Below are positions 1 to 11,263 of a stretch of 46,256 nt of DNA, piece by piece. How positions within the stretch are numbered: the first letter of the stretch is position 1; the number at the start of each line of letters is the position of its first letter. This DNA is from Byssochlamys sp. IMV 00236. Lineage: Eukaryota; Ascomycota; Eurotiomycetes; Eurotiales; Thermoascaceae. The translations under genes were made by a program, and so were the position numbers. The stretch covers positions 1 through 46,256 of the forward strand of contig MSJH02000022.1 of assembly GCA_001931875.2 (NCBI GenBank). The letters run 5' to 3'. Under the pieces are notes generated by a model that worked only from the letters and a program-made list of their open reading frames with translations, ran no database searches and was not told the origin of the DNA.

Positions 1-31
1 CTGTTGCTGTTGCTGCTGCTGCTGCTGCTGC

Positions 32-71
<40 letters not shown>

Positions 72-72
72 G
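1..72 (-). repeat. CAG/CAA trinucleotide repeat encoding polyQ
   Basis: 24 consecutive codons read CAA or CAG on the minus strand. The part first translated is pure CAA; towards the window edge it becomes CAG with two interspersed CAA. It is in frame with the protein starting at 423. The repeat may continue past the edge. Confidence 0.95.
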
Positions 73-423
73 CTTGGACAATAAATCCTTCATTGTCTGA
101 AATAACTTGTGCTTCTCTTCCTGAAGTTGCTTTATTCTCTGACGAATTGCTTCTGTATCCAGTGATGGCTCTTTAGTACAAGGAGACAAAGGAGGAGAAG
201 AGATTGGCTCTTTAGAAGATAGGTCGATAAGTGCATTCATCACTTGGTCTGTCGATAGTTTGTCACTTTCATAAGCTTCGATAGGAGGGGAAGGTAAACC
301 GTTATCTAGGCATATTTGTTGCTTTTTCTCGTTGCGTTGTTTAATACGTTGAGCAATAGAAGTACGTATGGCACGAATATTGGTTGGAGGTTGAAATTCA
401 AAACTGTTTTGCTCGATTGACAT
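1..423 (-). CDS. PolyQ-containing protein, N-terminal part only (runs off left edge)
   Basis: An ATG at 423-421 opens an uninterrupted 141-codon frame to the edge of the window. The first 117 residues are mostly polar: a basic Arg/Lys/Gln stretch around residues 20-35, a Pro/Ser-rich segment around residues 75-85, then a likely short coiled coil (QRIKQLQEEKHKLF) directly before an uninterrupted run of 24 glutamines at the truncated end. The leader is the purine-rich tract 450-500, which is C/T-rich on the coding strand. I do not recognise a family. Coiled coil plus polyQ is common in transcription and RNA-processing factors, but that is inference only. Confidence is high that it is a gene and low for any function. 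Confidence 0.65.
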
Positions 424-470
424 GAGTTAGGAAGATAGTGACAACAGTGACAGCGATAGTAGGAATAAAG

Positions 471-490
471 AAAAGAAAAGAAAAGAAAAG
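471..490. repeat. AAAAG pentanucleotide microsatellite
   Basis: Four perfect AAAAG units lie in the leader of the minus-strand polyQ gene. On that gene's strand they form the C/T-rich tract seen upstream of many starts in this window. Confidence 0.8.
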
Positions 491-674
491 AAATAAAGGA
501 AAAAACTTTTTGTTACTTTAAATACCCTTCTTCACATTTATAGAAAAAAAGAAATTATGTGGGAAGACACACAGACAAAAGCGTCATTTGAGGCTCCTCT
601 CTGCACTTTGTGCCGGCAACCAAGATATACGGAGTTTTAAATTCGATGCGACTTAATGATTGGTAGGAGTCTAC

Positions 675-803
675 TTAAAACAGTTTAGGTTGGATAGAAG
701 TATAGTTAGACTCCGCCACGGGTTCAGCCTTTGGAAGTTGTTCCATTTTATTTGTCTGGATGGCTTTCGCCCTTTCTTCAATTCCTTCATTTCGAAATTA
801 ATG
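675..803 (-). pseudogene. Orphan coding-like fragment (unassigned)
   Basis: Minus-strand frame ending in TAA at 677-675. It reads about 40 residues of balanced composition (…EERAKAIQTNK…KAEPVAESNYTS…) but has no clear start, and the frame upstream does not continue. It is probably the C-terminal exon or relic of a lost gene or mobile element. I do not recognise it. The rest of 424-1870 shows only short AT-rich ORFs and no credible gene. Confidence 0.2.
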
Positions 804-1870
804 ACTACAAATATATGCAACTGTATCTTTAATGCTTAGAAAAGTACGTGTTCTTCAGAGTGCGAATGACTTAAAGAGCAATTATAGTATAAATTGTATA
901 ACATAAACCCCCTCCTTTGACTAATAAAGTGAGAGAAGTGTTTATTTCGCAACTATTAAAACAACGTTTTCACTCTGCTCTTGTTTCCATATTCACAATT
1001 CTCATTAATGATTTTCGTGTTGCTTTTTTAAACAAGGAACTAAGGTTATCATTTTTTGTCAGTGAACCTTGTCTGTGCACATTGAACACCAGAAGTACTA
1101 TGGAGACAAATAATGCAAAATTAATTATAAATCATTACACAATCATCTCGTCTTACAATAAGTAATCACTTGATTCAGTTTCCAATTGAAATAGGCATCT
1201 AAAAAACCACTTGTTCTTTTTCTTTGAATATTTGATATCAAGCAATTAGTTCAAGGCAAACTCCATTGTATTGTACTTTTTAATGAACCTTGAACTGTAT
1301 CAAGCATTTGTTACCAACAATACCATTAGTGTTTGTAGCATTCAAAATGCTTGATTTTCTGCAATGATAACGATTGAAGAACTGTTAATACGACGATAAT
1401 ATCAGCATTAAGAAGAAGAACAAAGAAATGCAGGAAGCTTAGGAAGTTCCTCCTTGAACAGTAGCAAAAAGAAACGATCGATCAGCGGGAAATAGTACTC
1501 CCTAATAATGATAATGAATGATCAACAGCCTAAAATGATGATCACTTAAATACTTTTATATTGGCTGTATGTAAAAAGAAAAAGTATATACATAGAGAAT
1601 ATGGACAATACCATACTGAAGTAACCTTTTGTAAGTGATGGAAAAGATATTAGTATATGTTGGTTAGTTTATTTTAGTTTGTGTACTTGTCATGATACAG
1701 AACTGTCTGATATTTTACTGATAAAGATACCAATAATCCCAATAGAGCAGCCGTTAATCAGCATCTCACCAAACGTTTGAAGAATTTTTTCTTGTGGTTA
1801 TCCGCTGTCGCTATCATATTTCCTCCCGCTTCATCTGCCAGATGCCAACACCATTTTTGACAGCAGAACT

Positions 1871-2484
1871 ATGCTACATGGCGTACAGAATGACAACCCG
1901 ACTATAAGAGATCCTTCCTCACAGCAAAACATCAATTATTTGGCGGCCCTTCACTCTCATCAAGACCTCAAGCTCTCAACATTAGCCATCTACACATATT
2001 CCTTCTTTACCACTGATCAGCGAAGCACTAAACGTTCCGAAACACACATGACCTTTATTAAAGCGTCCAAAGTCAAAATCATTTTGCCATGAGGAGATCA
2101 TCCAAGAGAGTTTCGTTGAAAGCCTTGAATTTGACTGTCATGACTTCAAAGGAAAAACACCAAGGGTCCCGCGTTACCAAGACGATCACGATTAATCTAC
2201 ATCCAAATCCTTTCCTCTGCCTTGCCAAGGTATACAAAGCCCACGTCTATTGCATCACTTCGGACAAGTGCTACACGGCTCATCCAGTCTTCCCCACCTT
2301 CTTAGTTGGCCACTTATAATCGATTGGGTCCGAATGCATCTCAAAGTATATTCAACATATCATGAAACATATAGGCACCCCTGTTCCCACGAACACAGCT
2401 TTAGGTGCTACACTGAATATGCAGCCAGATATCTCAGTCAACAATGTCCTAGTAGATGATGGATTTTGGTATAATACAGAATGA
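1871..2484 (+). mobile_element. Decayed DIRS-type tyrosine recombinase
   Basis: Two frames together resemble the tyrosine recombinase of DIRS-like retrotransposons, which are common in Mucoromycota. The frame at 1871-2092 carries the N-terminal core-binding look (NYLAALHSHQDLKLSTL). The frame from 2089 carries the catalytic-domain pattern: SKEKHQGSRVTKTITI, then LCLAKVYKAHV, then after an in-frame TAA at 2317-2319 SECISKYIQHIMKHIGTPV and ALGATLNMQPDISVNNVLV. It ends at TGA 2482-2484. The frame change, the internal stop and the lost C-terminal tyrosine region mark it as dead. No reverse transcriptase or RNase H was recognised beside it. Family assignment is from remembered motif similarity. 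Confidence 0.6.
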
Positions 2485-2663
2485 GCCAATGGATTTTTGC
2501 CATTGCCATACAGAAAAGGTTGGATAACTTGCTTGAATTGTAATCTTTCTACATTGGCACCATAAAATGAATTGTTAAATGTAGGAAAATCTGTACCATG
2601 ACCATCAATTGGTCTATGTGCAGCTTTTCTTAATAAAATAGACTCGCTTGTATTACTGTCGCT
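2352..2663 (-). pseudogene. Orphan gene fragment antisense to the recombinase relic
   Basis: An open minus-strand frame of 103 codons ends at TGA 2354-2352 and has no start codon near its 5' end. The first ~70 residues look protein-like (SESILLRKAAHRPIDGHG, then FNNSFYGANVERLQFKQ). The last ~35 run antisense into the recombinase relic and are probably not coding. It could be an exon of a gene broken by the mobile element. The RxIDG pattern faintly recalls the start of animal-type haem peroxidase domains, but I do not assign it. Confidence 0.2.
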
Positions 2664-4255
2664 TCAAAAAAGAAAAAACAGTAATACATTCTTTTTCTAA
2701 AGAAATACTTTTTGTCACTTTTTTAATAGATGAACAACGGCTTGTTTATGGCACATCTCTTTGATCGCTTCTTTTAATCGCACTCTCTCAAAGCTATTGA
2801 TTTAGTTAAGTACGATTAGCTCAGCTAGTTAAATATTTGCAATCCTTTGAACATGCTCACTTTAGGGATGATATGTCAAAATACAACATGAAACGTAAAA
2901 GCTAGTAAGAGAGCCATATGCCCTAGATGGCCCTGATTATACCAATCCTTTTACTATAGAGCAGGTAATTATTTAATAGATGCAAAATAGAACAAGTGTT
3001 ATCCCATGACGTTTAGACCATGTTACAATTGATGAAGTATTGGACATGTCGCAAGTTATTATCATTTATGGCATCGAATATACTATCCTCAATAATTCAA
3101 AGAATGTTTCTGGCTGATGGGACTCTAAATGTCTCTCCTTTCGCCTTCAATCCTTTGATAGACCATTAAACACGCCTTTAGTATCAACAAATAGTGTTTT
3201 CATTTATGCAACGTCCATTAGTTTGAGCTCATGTGCTGTTCAACTTCCAATGCTACGTAGTACAATCAATACTCCCTTTTTTTAAATATTATGCTTCTTC
3301 CTTAAAGTCAACCTATTCACTTGTTCATCCCCTCTCCCTTTTCCTTTTATTACTACAATAGTCTATAAAGATAAATATCTGCTTCTCTTTAACCAGTTCT
3401 TTTGATTCAATTTATGCAAGTAAGCTAATTATTTGTTTTTATTGGTTAAAATAAACGGAGTCAGTTTCAAAACAAAGGAGCTTTGAGTACTTTGGAACTA
3501 AACTCTAGTTTAACGATTTCATGAATAGCACAGACTATAGGAAGAGAACCCCTCATTATTTCGCATGGATTCTCTATTGCCTTGCGAACACAGAATAGTC
3601 AACAGGATTTACAAAATGGCATTTCAAAGTAGATTGTAACCTTGGGACAAAAGAAAGCAATATGGAATTGACTTTGGCAAACAAGACCTCGTTTAGGCAC
3701 TGAATGAACAGTGGCATCTATACTATAGATGGACAGATCCGGTTGTGATGTTGAAATGGGAGGATTGAAGGATCGATACAGAGAGATCCCCTTCCTGATG
3801 ATAGATGTAACTCTAGGAGAGATGCTGATACTTGACAAAGTAGAGACGTTTGCCAACAGAAGCTAATTCAGTAGAGTCAACAGTATTATTTTGTGCTGGT
3901 CCGGCGATTGTATCAGTAATTGGTTTTTGAGGGAACATACGCAAATCGTGTAGCATCAGCAGTTTAGGATTTATAAATAAAAGGACTTGCAATCAATTTG
4001 CACATCTTTCTTTCACTCTTTTTTCAAAATATGTCGCGACTGCCGCTTTTCCCTTCGTCATATCTACTTCAAAAGTGAGCGGCTGCAGGGTCTGACAGAT
4101 GATCTGGCTTTTGGTTTGCTAATGTCTTGTTCGGTTGTAAAACCGATACATATAGCCAAAGCAAATCAAGGCCTGAGGTAAAGGTAAATATATAATACAA
4201 TTCAAAACATTTTCAGATTGTAAACTAAAAATACTAATACAGTTCGTAAATACAG
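2664..4255. other. Gene-poor AT-rich stretch
   Basis: No gene is supported here. Short ORFs occur on both strands, such as 3599-3856 (-) and 3987-4181 (+), but they lack a recognisable family or clean gene structure. The stretch probably contains further mobile-element debris continuing from the recombinase relic. Confidence 0.4.
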
Positions 4256-4531
4256 AATTTATCAATCGCTCAACGGCGTCTGGACGACCAACACACATCC
4301 TGGTGCACGTGCTCTGCCTTGGCCCCTCCTCCCAGCTTGCTCAAAAGAGCAATAGAAGAGCTGGAGGAGGAGACCCACCGTGATGAGGCTGACTTGGCCG
4401 TCAAAAGAAGAAAGCTGGCCTTGCTAGTTGAAGCTGACAATTTTAAGCTCTCTCTCTTTATAAAACTACATCCGATTATTTCTTTGCACAATTTGATATG
4501 GAATGAAAGAACATTGCATCTAGGTAAGTAA
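4256..4531 (+). pseudogene. Orphan coiled-coil ORF fragment
   Basis: An acceptor-like TACAG at 4251-4255 is followed by a frame reading NLSIAQRRLDDQH, a Pro-rich stretch and then a charged helix (IEELEEETHRDEADLAVKRR). It turns hydrophobic after about residue 65 and ends at 4531. GC content is clearly higher than in the flanks, as expected for coding-derived sequence. No complete gene structure was found around it, so it is more likely a fragment or TE-derived exon than a working gene. Confidence 0.25.
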
Positions 4532-5131
4532 AATATCAAGGACTAATTATTATTTTGAAAAGGCTATTGACGAAATGGATCTTGATGAAGGCTCTATATT
4601 CGCTATGTCTCGAAAAATGAAATGCCTAGTGTTTTTAGCTGGTTGTTCTAAGTCAAATCCTTATTTTTGAAACGGGGTTAGATTTCAGCCCACAACATCA
4701 ATTCTTCAATAAAAATAGGTATAGGCCCAATATTTGTAGCTGATGAAGTGTAATTTGATGCAGTGTACGAATATATATATATAAAGTACCATCATAATCG
4801 AAGTTCAAGTTATACTAATGAACTTCAATATTTAAAACTCTAAATTTGAGAGTAAAACACTGTGTGTCGGAACACAAGATTGAATATTGTGTACTCTTCA
4901 AAAGCGTGTGAGTTTGCGCTTGGACCAAGTGTCTTTCAACTGATGAAGGCATTCTTATCTCCTTCATAATCAGAAAGAATGTCGTTTTTATAGTGTTTAA
5001 TATGAGACCTCTTTGTCTGTTTAATGATAACAATAAAGTATGTGATATTAAATGCGTCTAAAAATAAACCTATTTTTATTTCTGTTTATACATTTTCTTT
5101 CTTTTTCTTTTTTCTCCTTTTTAAACATTAT

Positions 5132-5431
5132 ATGATTTTGATAAAGAAGTGGATAAAGAACCATCTAAAGAAACGAAAAAGAAAGACAAAATCAGTCAGA
5201 TTTACCACCAATAAAGATATTTACTATACACATAGTAGTATAGAATATGATAGATCATCTATGTTGTCATTTGAAGACATGAAAGAAGGGGAAAGTTTAA
5301 AGATGGACTCATTGTTAATGCTGGACGATAATGATGAATTTGATAAACAAGTGATTCGAAATACTAAATTAAACAAGAAACAAGGCTATCATAGCATTGC
5401 TGTCTTGGTTAATTACAGGGCCAATATATAA
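5132..5431 (+). CDS. Small basic/acidic protein with RVxF-like motif
   Basis: A 99-residue ORF starts at an ATG right after a long C/T-rich tract (5093-5122), the leader type seen upstream of other genes here. I chose this start over an upstream in-frame ATG at 5024, which would put the tract inside the protein as a Phe run. Residues 1-20 are strongly basic (KKWIKNHLKKRKRKTK). KSVRF at about residues 20-24 fits the protein phosphatase 1 docking consensus. It is followed by YYTHSSIEYDRSSM, a Tyr-rich pattern I associate with short fungal proteins carrying an RVxF-type motif. The remainder is acidic. Any PP1 binding is inference; the last ~25 residues may not be conserved. Confidence 0.5.
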   Translation: MILIKKWIKNHLKKRKRKTKSVRFTTNKDIYYTHSSIEYDRSSMLSFEDMKEGESLKMDSLLMLDDNDEFDKQVIRNTKLNKKQGYHSIAVLVNYRANI

Positions 5432-5809
5432 AATATTCAAGAAAAAGAGACTGAATATATTATAGAAAATGTTCTTTGATTGTTTTCTTTTTCTTTTTGC
5501 TAGACTGCACCTTTTTATAAGTTCAATAGAGCTGAATTCAAGACTACCAATACTTGTATTGGTTACTCGCTTTGAGTATTTCCTAGCATCTATTTCAAGT
5601 ATCATGGATGCGTTGTAAAAGTGCCGAATAAAGGGATATTGGTAATAGACAATGCATCTATTTATGCTAAGAGTAAATAATGTGTCGATAGAAAGAACCA
5701 TTTCTTTACTCAAGTAAAGTATACCATAACGATCAAAGCTAGATTTAGCATTCTCAAAAGCGTTTCTATTAAGAAAAGGGGTTTTTCTTGAATGAGCTAT
5801 CCATTGTCG

Positions 5810-5854
<45 letters not shown>

Positions 5855-6051
5855 CAATAAATGGTGTGATGATACATGTATTTTTTTGTTACAGATAATG
5901 AGCAAAGCCTATACTTCCGTTTATAAGCTCAGATTGAATACATGTTACACTTTTACTGTTTTGGGATTTATTATGGAAACATCAATACAAAAACAATAAC
6001 ATAAAAGACATTTCTCTATTTTTTTTTCTTTTTCCCTTTTCCTTTAACGTC
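5432..6051. other. Intergenic region with an unassigned minus-strand ORF
   Basis: A minus-strand frame (5905-5369) is open for 178 codons, but ~15 of its residues are Phe from the poly(A) tract and its end lies antisense to the 5132-5431 gene. The middle (5800-5480) looks moderately protein-like but has no start, family or splice structure I can support. 6000-6050 is the C/T-rich leader of the RhoGEF gene. Confidence 0.35.
5810..5851. repeat. 42-nt poly(A) tract
   Basis: An uninterrupted run of 42 A residues, followed by ATACCAATAAA. It could be a retroposition scar or simple slippage; no target-site duplication was apparent by eye. Confidence 0.9.
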
Positions 6052-9000
6052 ATGGCTCACTTCAAGGTGAGTACAAGGATGAGTTAGACGGACGATCATT
6101 AATAAGACAATAGCAATTAAAAACAAATCTCTCACAGTGTGGATATAATCATCACTGGAAATTAATAAAGAATACACAGCTACCTACCTTACAGTTTGAG
6201 GAACCTGTAGATAAAATTACTTGTCAAATCAAAAAGATATCGGTAACATAAAAATAGTCTTTTTTAAAAATGGAAACTAATAAAAATAAAGTGTCAAAAC
6301 ATTGACTTGATTGTTCCTTCCAAAGATAGAACACAAGGTACACTTGCCAACTATCAAATAAAGTATTAAATATATGTATTAGATCAACAAATGCAGCTTG
6401 AACAGTTTTTCAATATCATTGGCACTAAAATCTCCAAGAATACCATCGTTAAAAAATCTAGCCGTCAAACACTGTTTACAGCAGACGACATGTCAGACAA
6501 AGTAAGTTACAAAAAAAACGTCATTTTTCATGTACTCAGGTTACACACATCTCAGTTCGAAAGGGATGACGACAAAAGAGCTTTTCGTATTCAAGAGTTT
6601 ATAAAGACCGAAAGATCCTACGTGGAAACATTACAAACATTAGTCAAATATGTCGTACATCCATTAAAGTCAATTATGCAACAAAAACATTGTATTCTTA
6701 ATACATACAAATGTACTAAAATATTCCTAAACATCGATCAAATCGCATCAGCCAATCAACAGTTCTTGGACGACTTGGAACACAATCATGAAAGCTTTGG
6801 CGACATCTGTCGGGAGCACGTAAGCTCAATTAAAAATAAAAAGACACCTTCCTTTGTTGATTTACTTTCATATAGATGCAACACTTTGAGTGCTATCGCA
6901 AATACTTGCTGGAACAAGGAGAAGCCCAAAATCTACACGCAAAGGAAATAAAGAGTAACCAAGCTTATAAACGATTCTTAATGAACGTGAACGATCATCC
7001 TGAATTTAAGCGAAGGAGACTACAAGATATTCTGGTCGAACCCGTACAGCGCATCAGTCGATATTCAATGATGCTCAGAGAGATACTTAATTTAACCCCA
7101 AAGGATCATCCAGATTACCAGGGATTAAAACTAGCCTGTGAAAAATCAAAGGTTATTGCTACTATGGATGATGATGATACCACTAAAGCAGCCACCATGC
7201 TCTTAGCTTTATACCAAACCATTAAGGAATCACCCGTAAGCCAACTTTCAACGTTTCTTCTTTCCTTTTGGCTAACCGGCGCCAAAGTGCTCCTTAATTA
7301 ACCAAAATAGATCCTTGGTCGCGCACTTGGACGCATTAGAGATCAATCACGAGACAAACAAGCCGCTGAGAGCAGTCACTCTCTTCTTGTTTACAGACAA
7401 GATACTTGTCGCAAGTCGCTCTTCACTTGATTCGAAAGAAATGGATCTTGAAGAAATCGTTGACACTATGATACCCACAAAGAATGCTCGCTTCTCTAGA
7501 TTGCCCTCTAAAAAAGAAAACTCACTAAAATTCAAAGGATGGGCTGACCTTGAATGTGTCGAGTGTTTTGAAGGTGTTTTAGGTATTGATATAAACGCTT
7601 GAAATGGAAAAGGAGCCAACTCTTCTCTTCTAGATCGCCCTGGTTCATTCATTCTCTCAGCTTCTAACATGGAAGAAGCTCAGCAACATGAAATGGCAAA
7701 TATTACCTCATTCGAGCACTATTTTTACAGAGGCCCCAGGTTATTTTCGGTCATTCCTCAAAAAGAATATCTAACAAGGCAACAAAAACATGACTACATT
7801 CAAAAGGGATTAGAGTTTCAAGCAATCTATCAAAAGACAAGAGCACTTGCAAAAGAATATGGCAAGTATCCTTTCTCATTTTACCAATTTCTCTTTTGAT
7901 AACATCATTTATATAGATACTAGTAACGCGACATATTATAGAACGTGGAAAGAGATACCCACCTTTTGCAGTGTTTACAGTCCGGAAGCATACGTCAAGG
8001 CAAGGTATAAGGTAATCATTCGTCATTTCATGTGTAAAACATTATTGCACACGCTCATACATTACATTTATCAGAACAACAGCGCGCTTGTTTACGTGGA
8101 CACCCGTGATATCTCCTTAGAATCGCTCTTTCCGGCCTACTCTCCGTATACACCTTGGATTGTCGGACTTATTCAGCCAGAAGGTCTCAAAGGCTTTCGT
8201 CTTCACCTGAGCACGCTAACTGGCTTTGCAGAAAAGTGGCATCACTTATCTGAACCTCAAGATCAGCAGACGATTGATTTCGAACGCGTCTTTTGGAATA
8301 ACCGTAAGTGAATTTTCGGGAATAAACTAAAAAAAAAAAAAAAATAGCTCATCTCATTTCGGAGTAGTACTCTTTTTGAATCAATGTTTACAATTATCTC
8401 AAGAACATGCTTACCGAATCAGATTCCTGATGCAACAGGCACTATCCACGAGTTCTACACTTCCTCGACCTAAATCAATGTCTATTTCTCGAGCAACGAG
8501 TATTCCTGCTCTTGGTAAACTGTTTAATAGCAACGAAGAGTACCGATCTAGTAGGAAAAGAGATTCGCAAGCCAGGCCATTGTCCTCTCCAAAACAGACA
8601 ACTAGATCTAATGTTAATTCCTGGAACGGTGCATCAGTTCAGCAGCTTAGTAATAATCAAAATTCGTCATTGACCTCCCTTACCTCTTTGTTTTCATCGA
8701 AATCTTCAGATGATGAAAAAGGTAATCTCTTTACATCATCATGAATGAACTTTCTCTTATTAAATGTTTCATAGCGAGCGAGATCGAAAAGGACAAGAAT
8801 GTCACTTGTGACGATTTGTTACTCGATATGGTAATCTCGTAACTTTCCTTTAACGACTGCTGACTTATTAGAAAAAGATACAGGAAAGAAATGATCGAGC
8901 ACAGCAAGTTCACTTCCTGGACGAAGATGAAAAAAATAATACTTTTTCTTCAAGGGGTAGTAGTAACAGCATGGCTAGTTCATTTAGTATGGTTGACGAT

Positions 9001-9208
9001 GAAGAGGAGAATGAATTGGATAATGAGTCTTATAGTCATTTACCTGTTGCTAAAGTAACTATATAAATAATATAATAGTCTAGTTCTAATTCACGTACAC
9101 TAGGTCAATACAAACCCCTATGAAAGTTTAGATAATGTATTAAAGTTGATGCAAGGATTTGAAGATGAAATGCAGCAAGAGTGGCAATTGCTGATGCACA
9201 AGTATTAG
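6052..9208 (+). CDS. Dbl-family Rho guanine nucleotide exchange factor (DH-PH)
   Basis: Fourteen exons join in frame: 6052-6066, 6138-6242, 6292-6337, 6383-6501, 6556-6819, 6876-7235, 7288-7573, 7634-7865, 7924-8011, 8075-8303, 8368-8721, 8775-8830, 8872-9054, 9104-9208. They give about 813 residues. The DH domain spans roughly residues 100-310: RIQEFIKTERSYVETLQTLV is conserved region 1 and LQDILVEPVQRISRYSMMLR is the hallmark last helix. A PH-like region follows (LRAVTLFLFTDKILVASR). The DH-PH order and the spacer resemble animal Ect2/Pebble, but there are no BRCT repeats, only ~95 residues before the DH. The tail is Ser-rich, then acidic. It should activate a Rho-type GTPase in polarity or cytokinesis. 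Two splice sites are ambiguous: donor 7574 or 7583, and a GC-AG alternative 7862-7916. Confidence 0.85.
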
Positions 9209-9553
9209 TTGCTTAGGAATATAATAAAAGGTCAAAAGCAGTCTAGACAATGTTCAATTTTTAGATGACAAACACTATATAAAAACTGCATCTAATATAG
9301 GATATCCACATCACTTTGCCATATTCCCCTCTCTTTCCAATTTTTTTGCAATAAAGTCTTCGCTATAGAATGATCACCGGTTATTGTAAGCATAAAGCCC
9401 TAAAGGTTCGTTAGGAGTCAAGTGTAATATCTGTTATGCCAAGACATATAGTGTAATTACTATGTCGGTGTTTTTTATTATTAATTTCATGACATTCATC
9501 AGCAACAACAATAAACCCATTGCTAGGCATTTATTTACATTTTTATATAATAT
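9209..9553. other. Convergent intergenic region (3' UTRs)
   Basis: Lies between the stop codons of the RhoGEF (+) and the F-box gene (-). AATAAAA at about 9222 could serve as the RhoGEF poly(A) signal. No ORF of note. Confidence 0.5.
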
Positions 9554-11263
9554 TTACAAATCTACTATTACTCCATTTAAAATAAACTGTTTCATCTCTC
9601 TACATTGAAAGCGGACCTGCCCTGATGACGACAACATATGAGCTTCCATCGAAGTGATTTTTTTTGGTTCATCTTGATCATAGCTAATTCTATAATAAAG
9701 CTCCCTTGTGTCTGTCTTGATCTCCATTATCCATACAGGGCGATCCTCGTCAAGCGGATGGCGACGGTAGCAAAGCCAAAACTTGAATGTCTCGAGATGC
9801 GTTTGAGGCATACTGAGACTGACAAGCCAGCCATTTTCACCATTATGTAGGTTGACCAATCGTTGTGTCTTGTGCTGGTTGCTCTCCAAGCAAAGATACT
9901 TAAGGTTTGGACAACAAATCGAGAGGTCAATAAGGAACTGAGGGTAAATAAAGGATGCTCCAATATCAACTGATTCAATCGAGGTGTTTCGAATGTTCAA
10001 AGGATCAATCTTGCGAAGGACAAACTGACCGAGTCCCAAGGTGTGAAGCACCGAAAACTGTTTGATAATATTCATCACCGTGCGTGCATCTTCCTGACCA
10101 TTGTCCATCTCGCGTCGATCAAGATATAATTCCTTGAGTAATAGACCAAACTTACCAATGTATCGAGGGAGGTCTTGGAAAAAATACACGGACGGACGTA
10201 TGGCCATGTTGAGTTTAAATGAGTCATTGTCTTTTTTCCGCTTCCAGTGTGCCGAAAAGCAGACAGTTCCGTGGTGGTCTTCCTGTTCTTCCCAAAAGTG
10301 CAGTTTGGTGTGACTTGAACTCAAATGTTCTGGTTGGCAAAGACCATCGAGATACTCTCGAAGGATAAGTCGGATATCATTCTTACGTTCAGTTGATAAA
10401 GACAGACGAAACTGTGACCGCATGTACATCTTGGCAGCAATCTGACGAAACGTCGTTTGTTCCAGTGGATCATCGAGTGCTGTACTATCGACTTCTAGAT
10501 GTAAAAATTGAAGTTGGCTGGAGGCATTCATCAGGTATTCAAGTGCTTCACCATGACAGTTCCGGTATTGAACTGCTCTGAGCCCCTTTAGTAACGAATA
10601 CTGTTGTTCAGTAAGCTCATGTCGGTCGTCAGGAGGAAGCTGCGCCCTTAGAAACTGAAGATGGGGGCATACCTTCAGTATCATCCGTAGTTCGTTCAGA
10701 CTATGTATTGGTAAATTGGGTATATCAAGCTCCCGAACACATGGGAACAGCTGCAAGAAGTCAAAATTATCTATATTCTCAAACTCATTTGTATGTACTT
10801 CTACAAGTGAGTTTCGATACTTGTGGTGTAAGTCAAAAGTGCGGTATGAGTCTGGAAGTGATTTGAGTCGTCGCCATTGCAATTCATTGCTGATGCTCAA
10901 TAGATGATGCGCAATATGCTTCTCAAAACGATCATTCAGTGAAAGTACTACTTCAACATTTGGGCATTGCTTGACAAGAATTTCGAATTGTTGTGATGAC
11001 AGTGATCCCGTAAACCGCCCGCTAAAGACCAGCCCCTTGATGAAATAGCTTGCTGGAGGATATTGAAATGAAGTTGGTCGAAAAGCATCAAGAAATTGTT
11101 GAAAATGCTGAAGACTGTTGAACATGACCTCTTTGAATAGCAATCGTGTGGCTGGAAGGTACCAATTGCGACAGATAAGTCGGTATTGAATAAGGTCTTG
11201 TCTGGACACATATTCCAATATAATACCTATCACCTCTTCTGGTAACTGGATGTTTTTAGACAT
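9554..11263 (-). CDS. F-box protein with leucine-rich C-terminal region
   Basis: A single exon of 569 residues. The start is the ATG at 11263 (MSKNIQLPEEVIG); the frame extends further upstream but without an ATG. Residues 5-45 form an F-box (LPEEVIGIILEYVSRQDLI followed by RLICRNWY), which would bind Skp1 in an SCF ubiquitin ligase. The rest contains irregular leucine-rich segments (such as LQFLRAQLPPD, LQFLHLEVDS, CCPNLKYLCLESN) resembling the LRR-like substrate-recognition repeats of F-box proteins in Mucorales, where this family is heavily expanded. The substrate is unknown. No introns, unlike most neighbours. Confidence 0.85.
   Translation of the reverse strand: MSKNIQLPEEVIGIILEYVSRQDLIQYRLICRNWYLPATRLLFKEVMFNSLQHFQQFLDAFRPTSFQYPPASYFIKGLVFSGRFTGSLSSQQFEILVKQCPNVEVVLSLNDRFEKHIAHHLLSISNELQWRRLKSLPDSYRTFDLHHKYRNSLVEVHTNEFENIDNFDFLQLFPCVRELDIPNLPIHSLNELRMILKVCPHLQFLRAQLPPDDRHELTEQQYSLLKGLRAVQYRNCHGEALEYLMNASSQLQFLHLEVDSTALDDPLEQTTFRQIAAKMYMRSQFRLSLSTERKNDIRLILREYLDGLCQPEHLSSSHTKLHFWEEQEDHHGTVCFSAHWKRKKDNDSFKLNMAIRPSVYFFQDLPRYIGKFGLLLKELYLDRREMDNGQEDARTVMNIIKQFSVLHTLGLGQFVLRKIDPLNIRNTSIESVDIGASFIYPQFLIDLSICCPNLKYLCLESNQHKTQRLVNLHNGENGWLVSLSMPQTHLETFKFWLCYRRHPLDEDRPVWIMEIKTDTRELYYRISYDQDEPKKITSMEAHMLSSSGQVRFQCREMKQFILNGVIVDL

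Noticed and set aside
5369..5905. 178-codon minus-strand ORF
   Set aside because: Includes a Phe run from the poly(A) tract and ends antisense to the 5132-5431 gene; no family, start context or splice structure.
9554..11211. Plus-strand and alternate-frame ORFs in the F-box gene
   Set aside because: Shadows of the 569-residue F-box frame.
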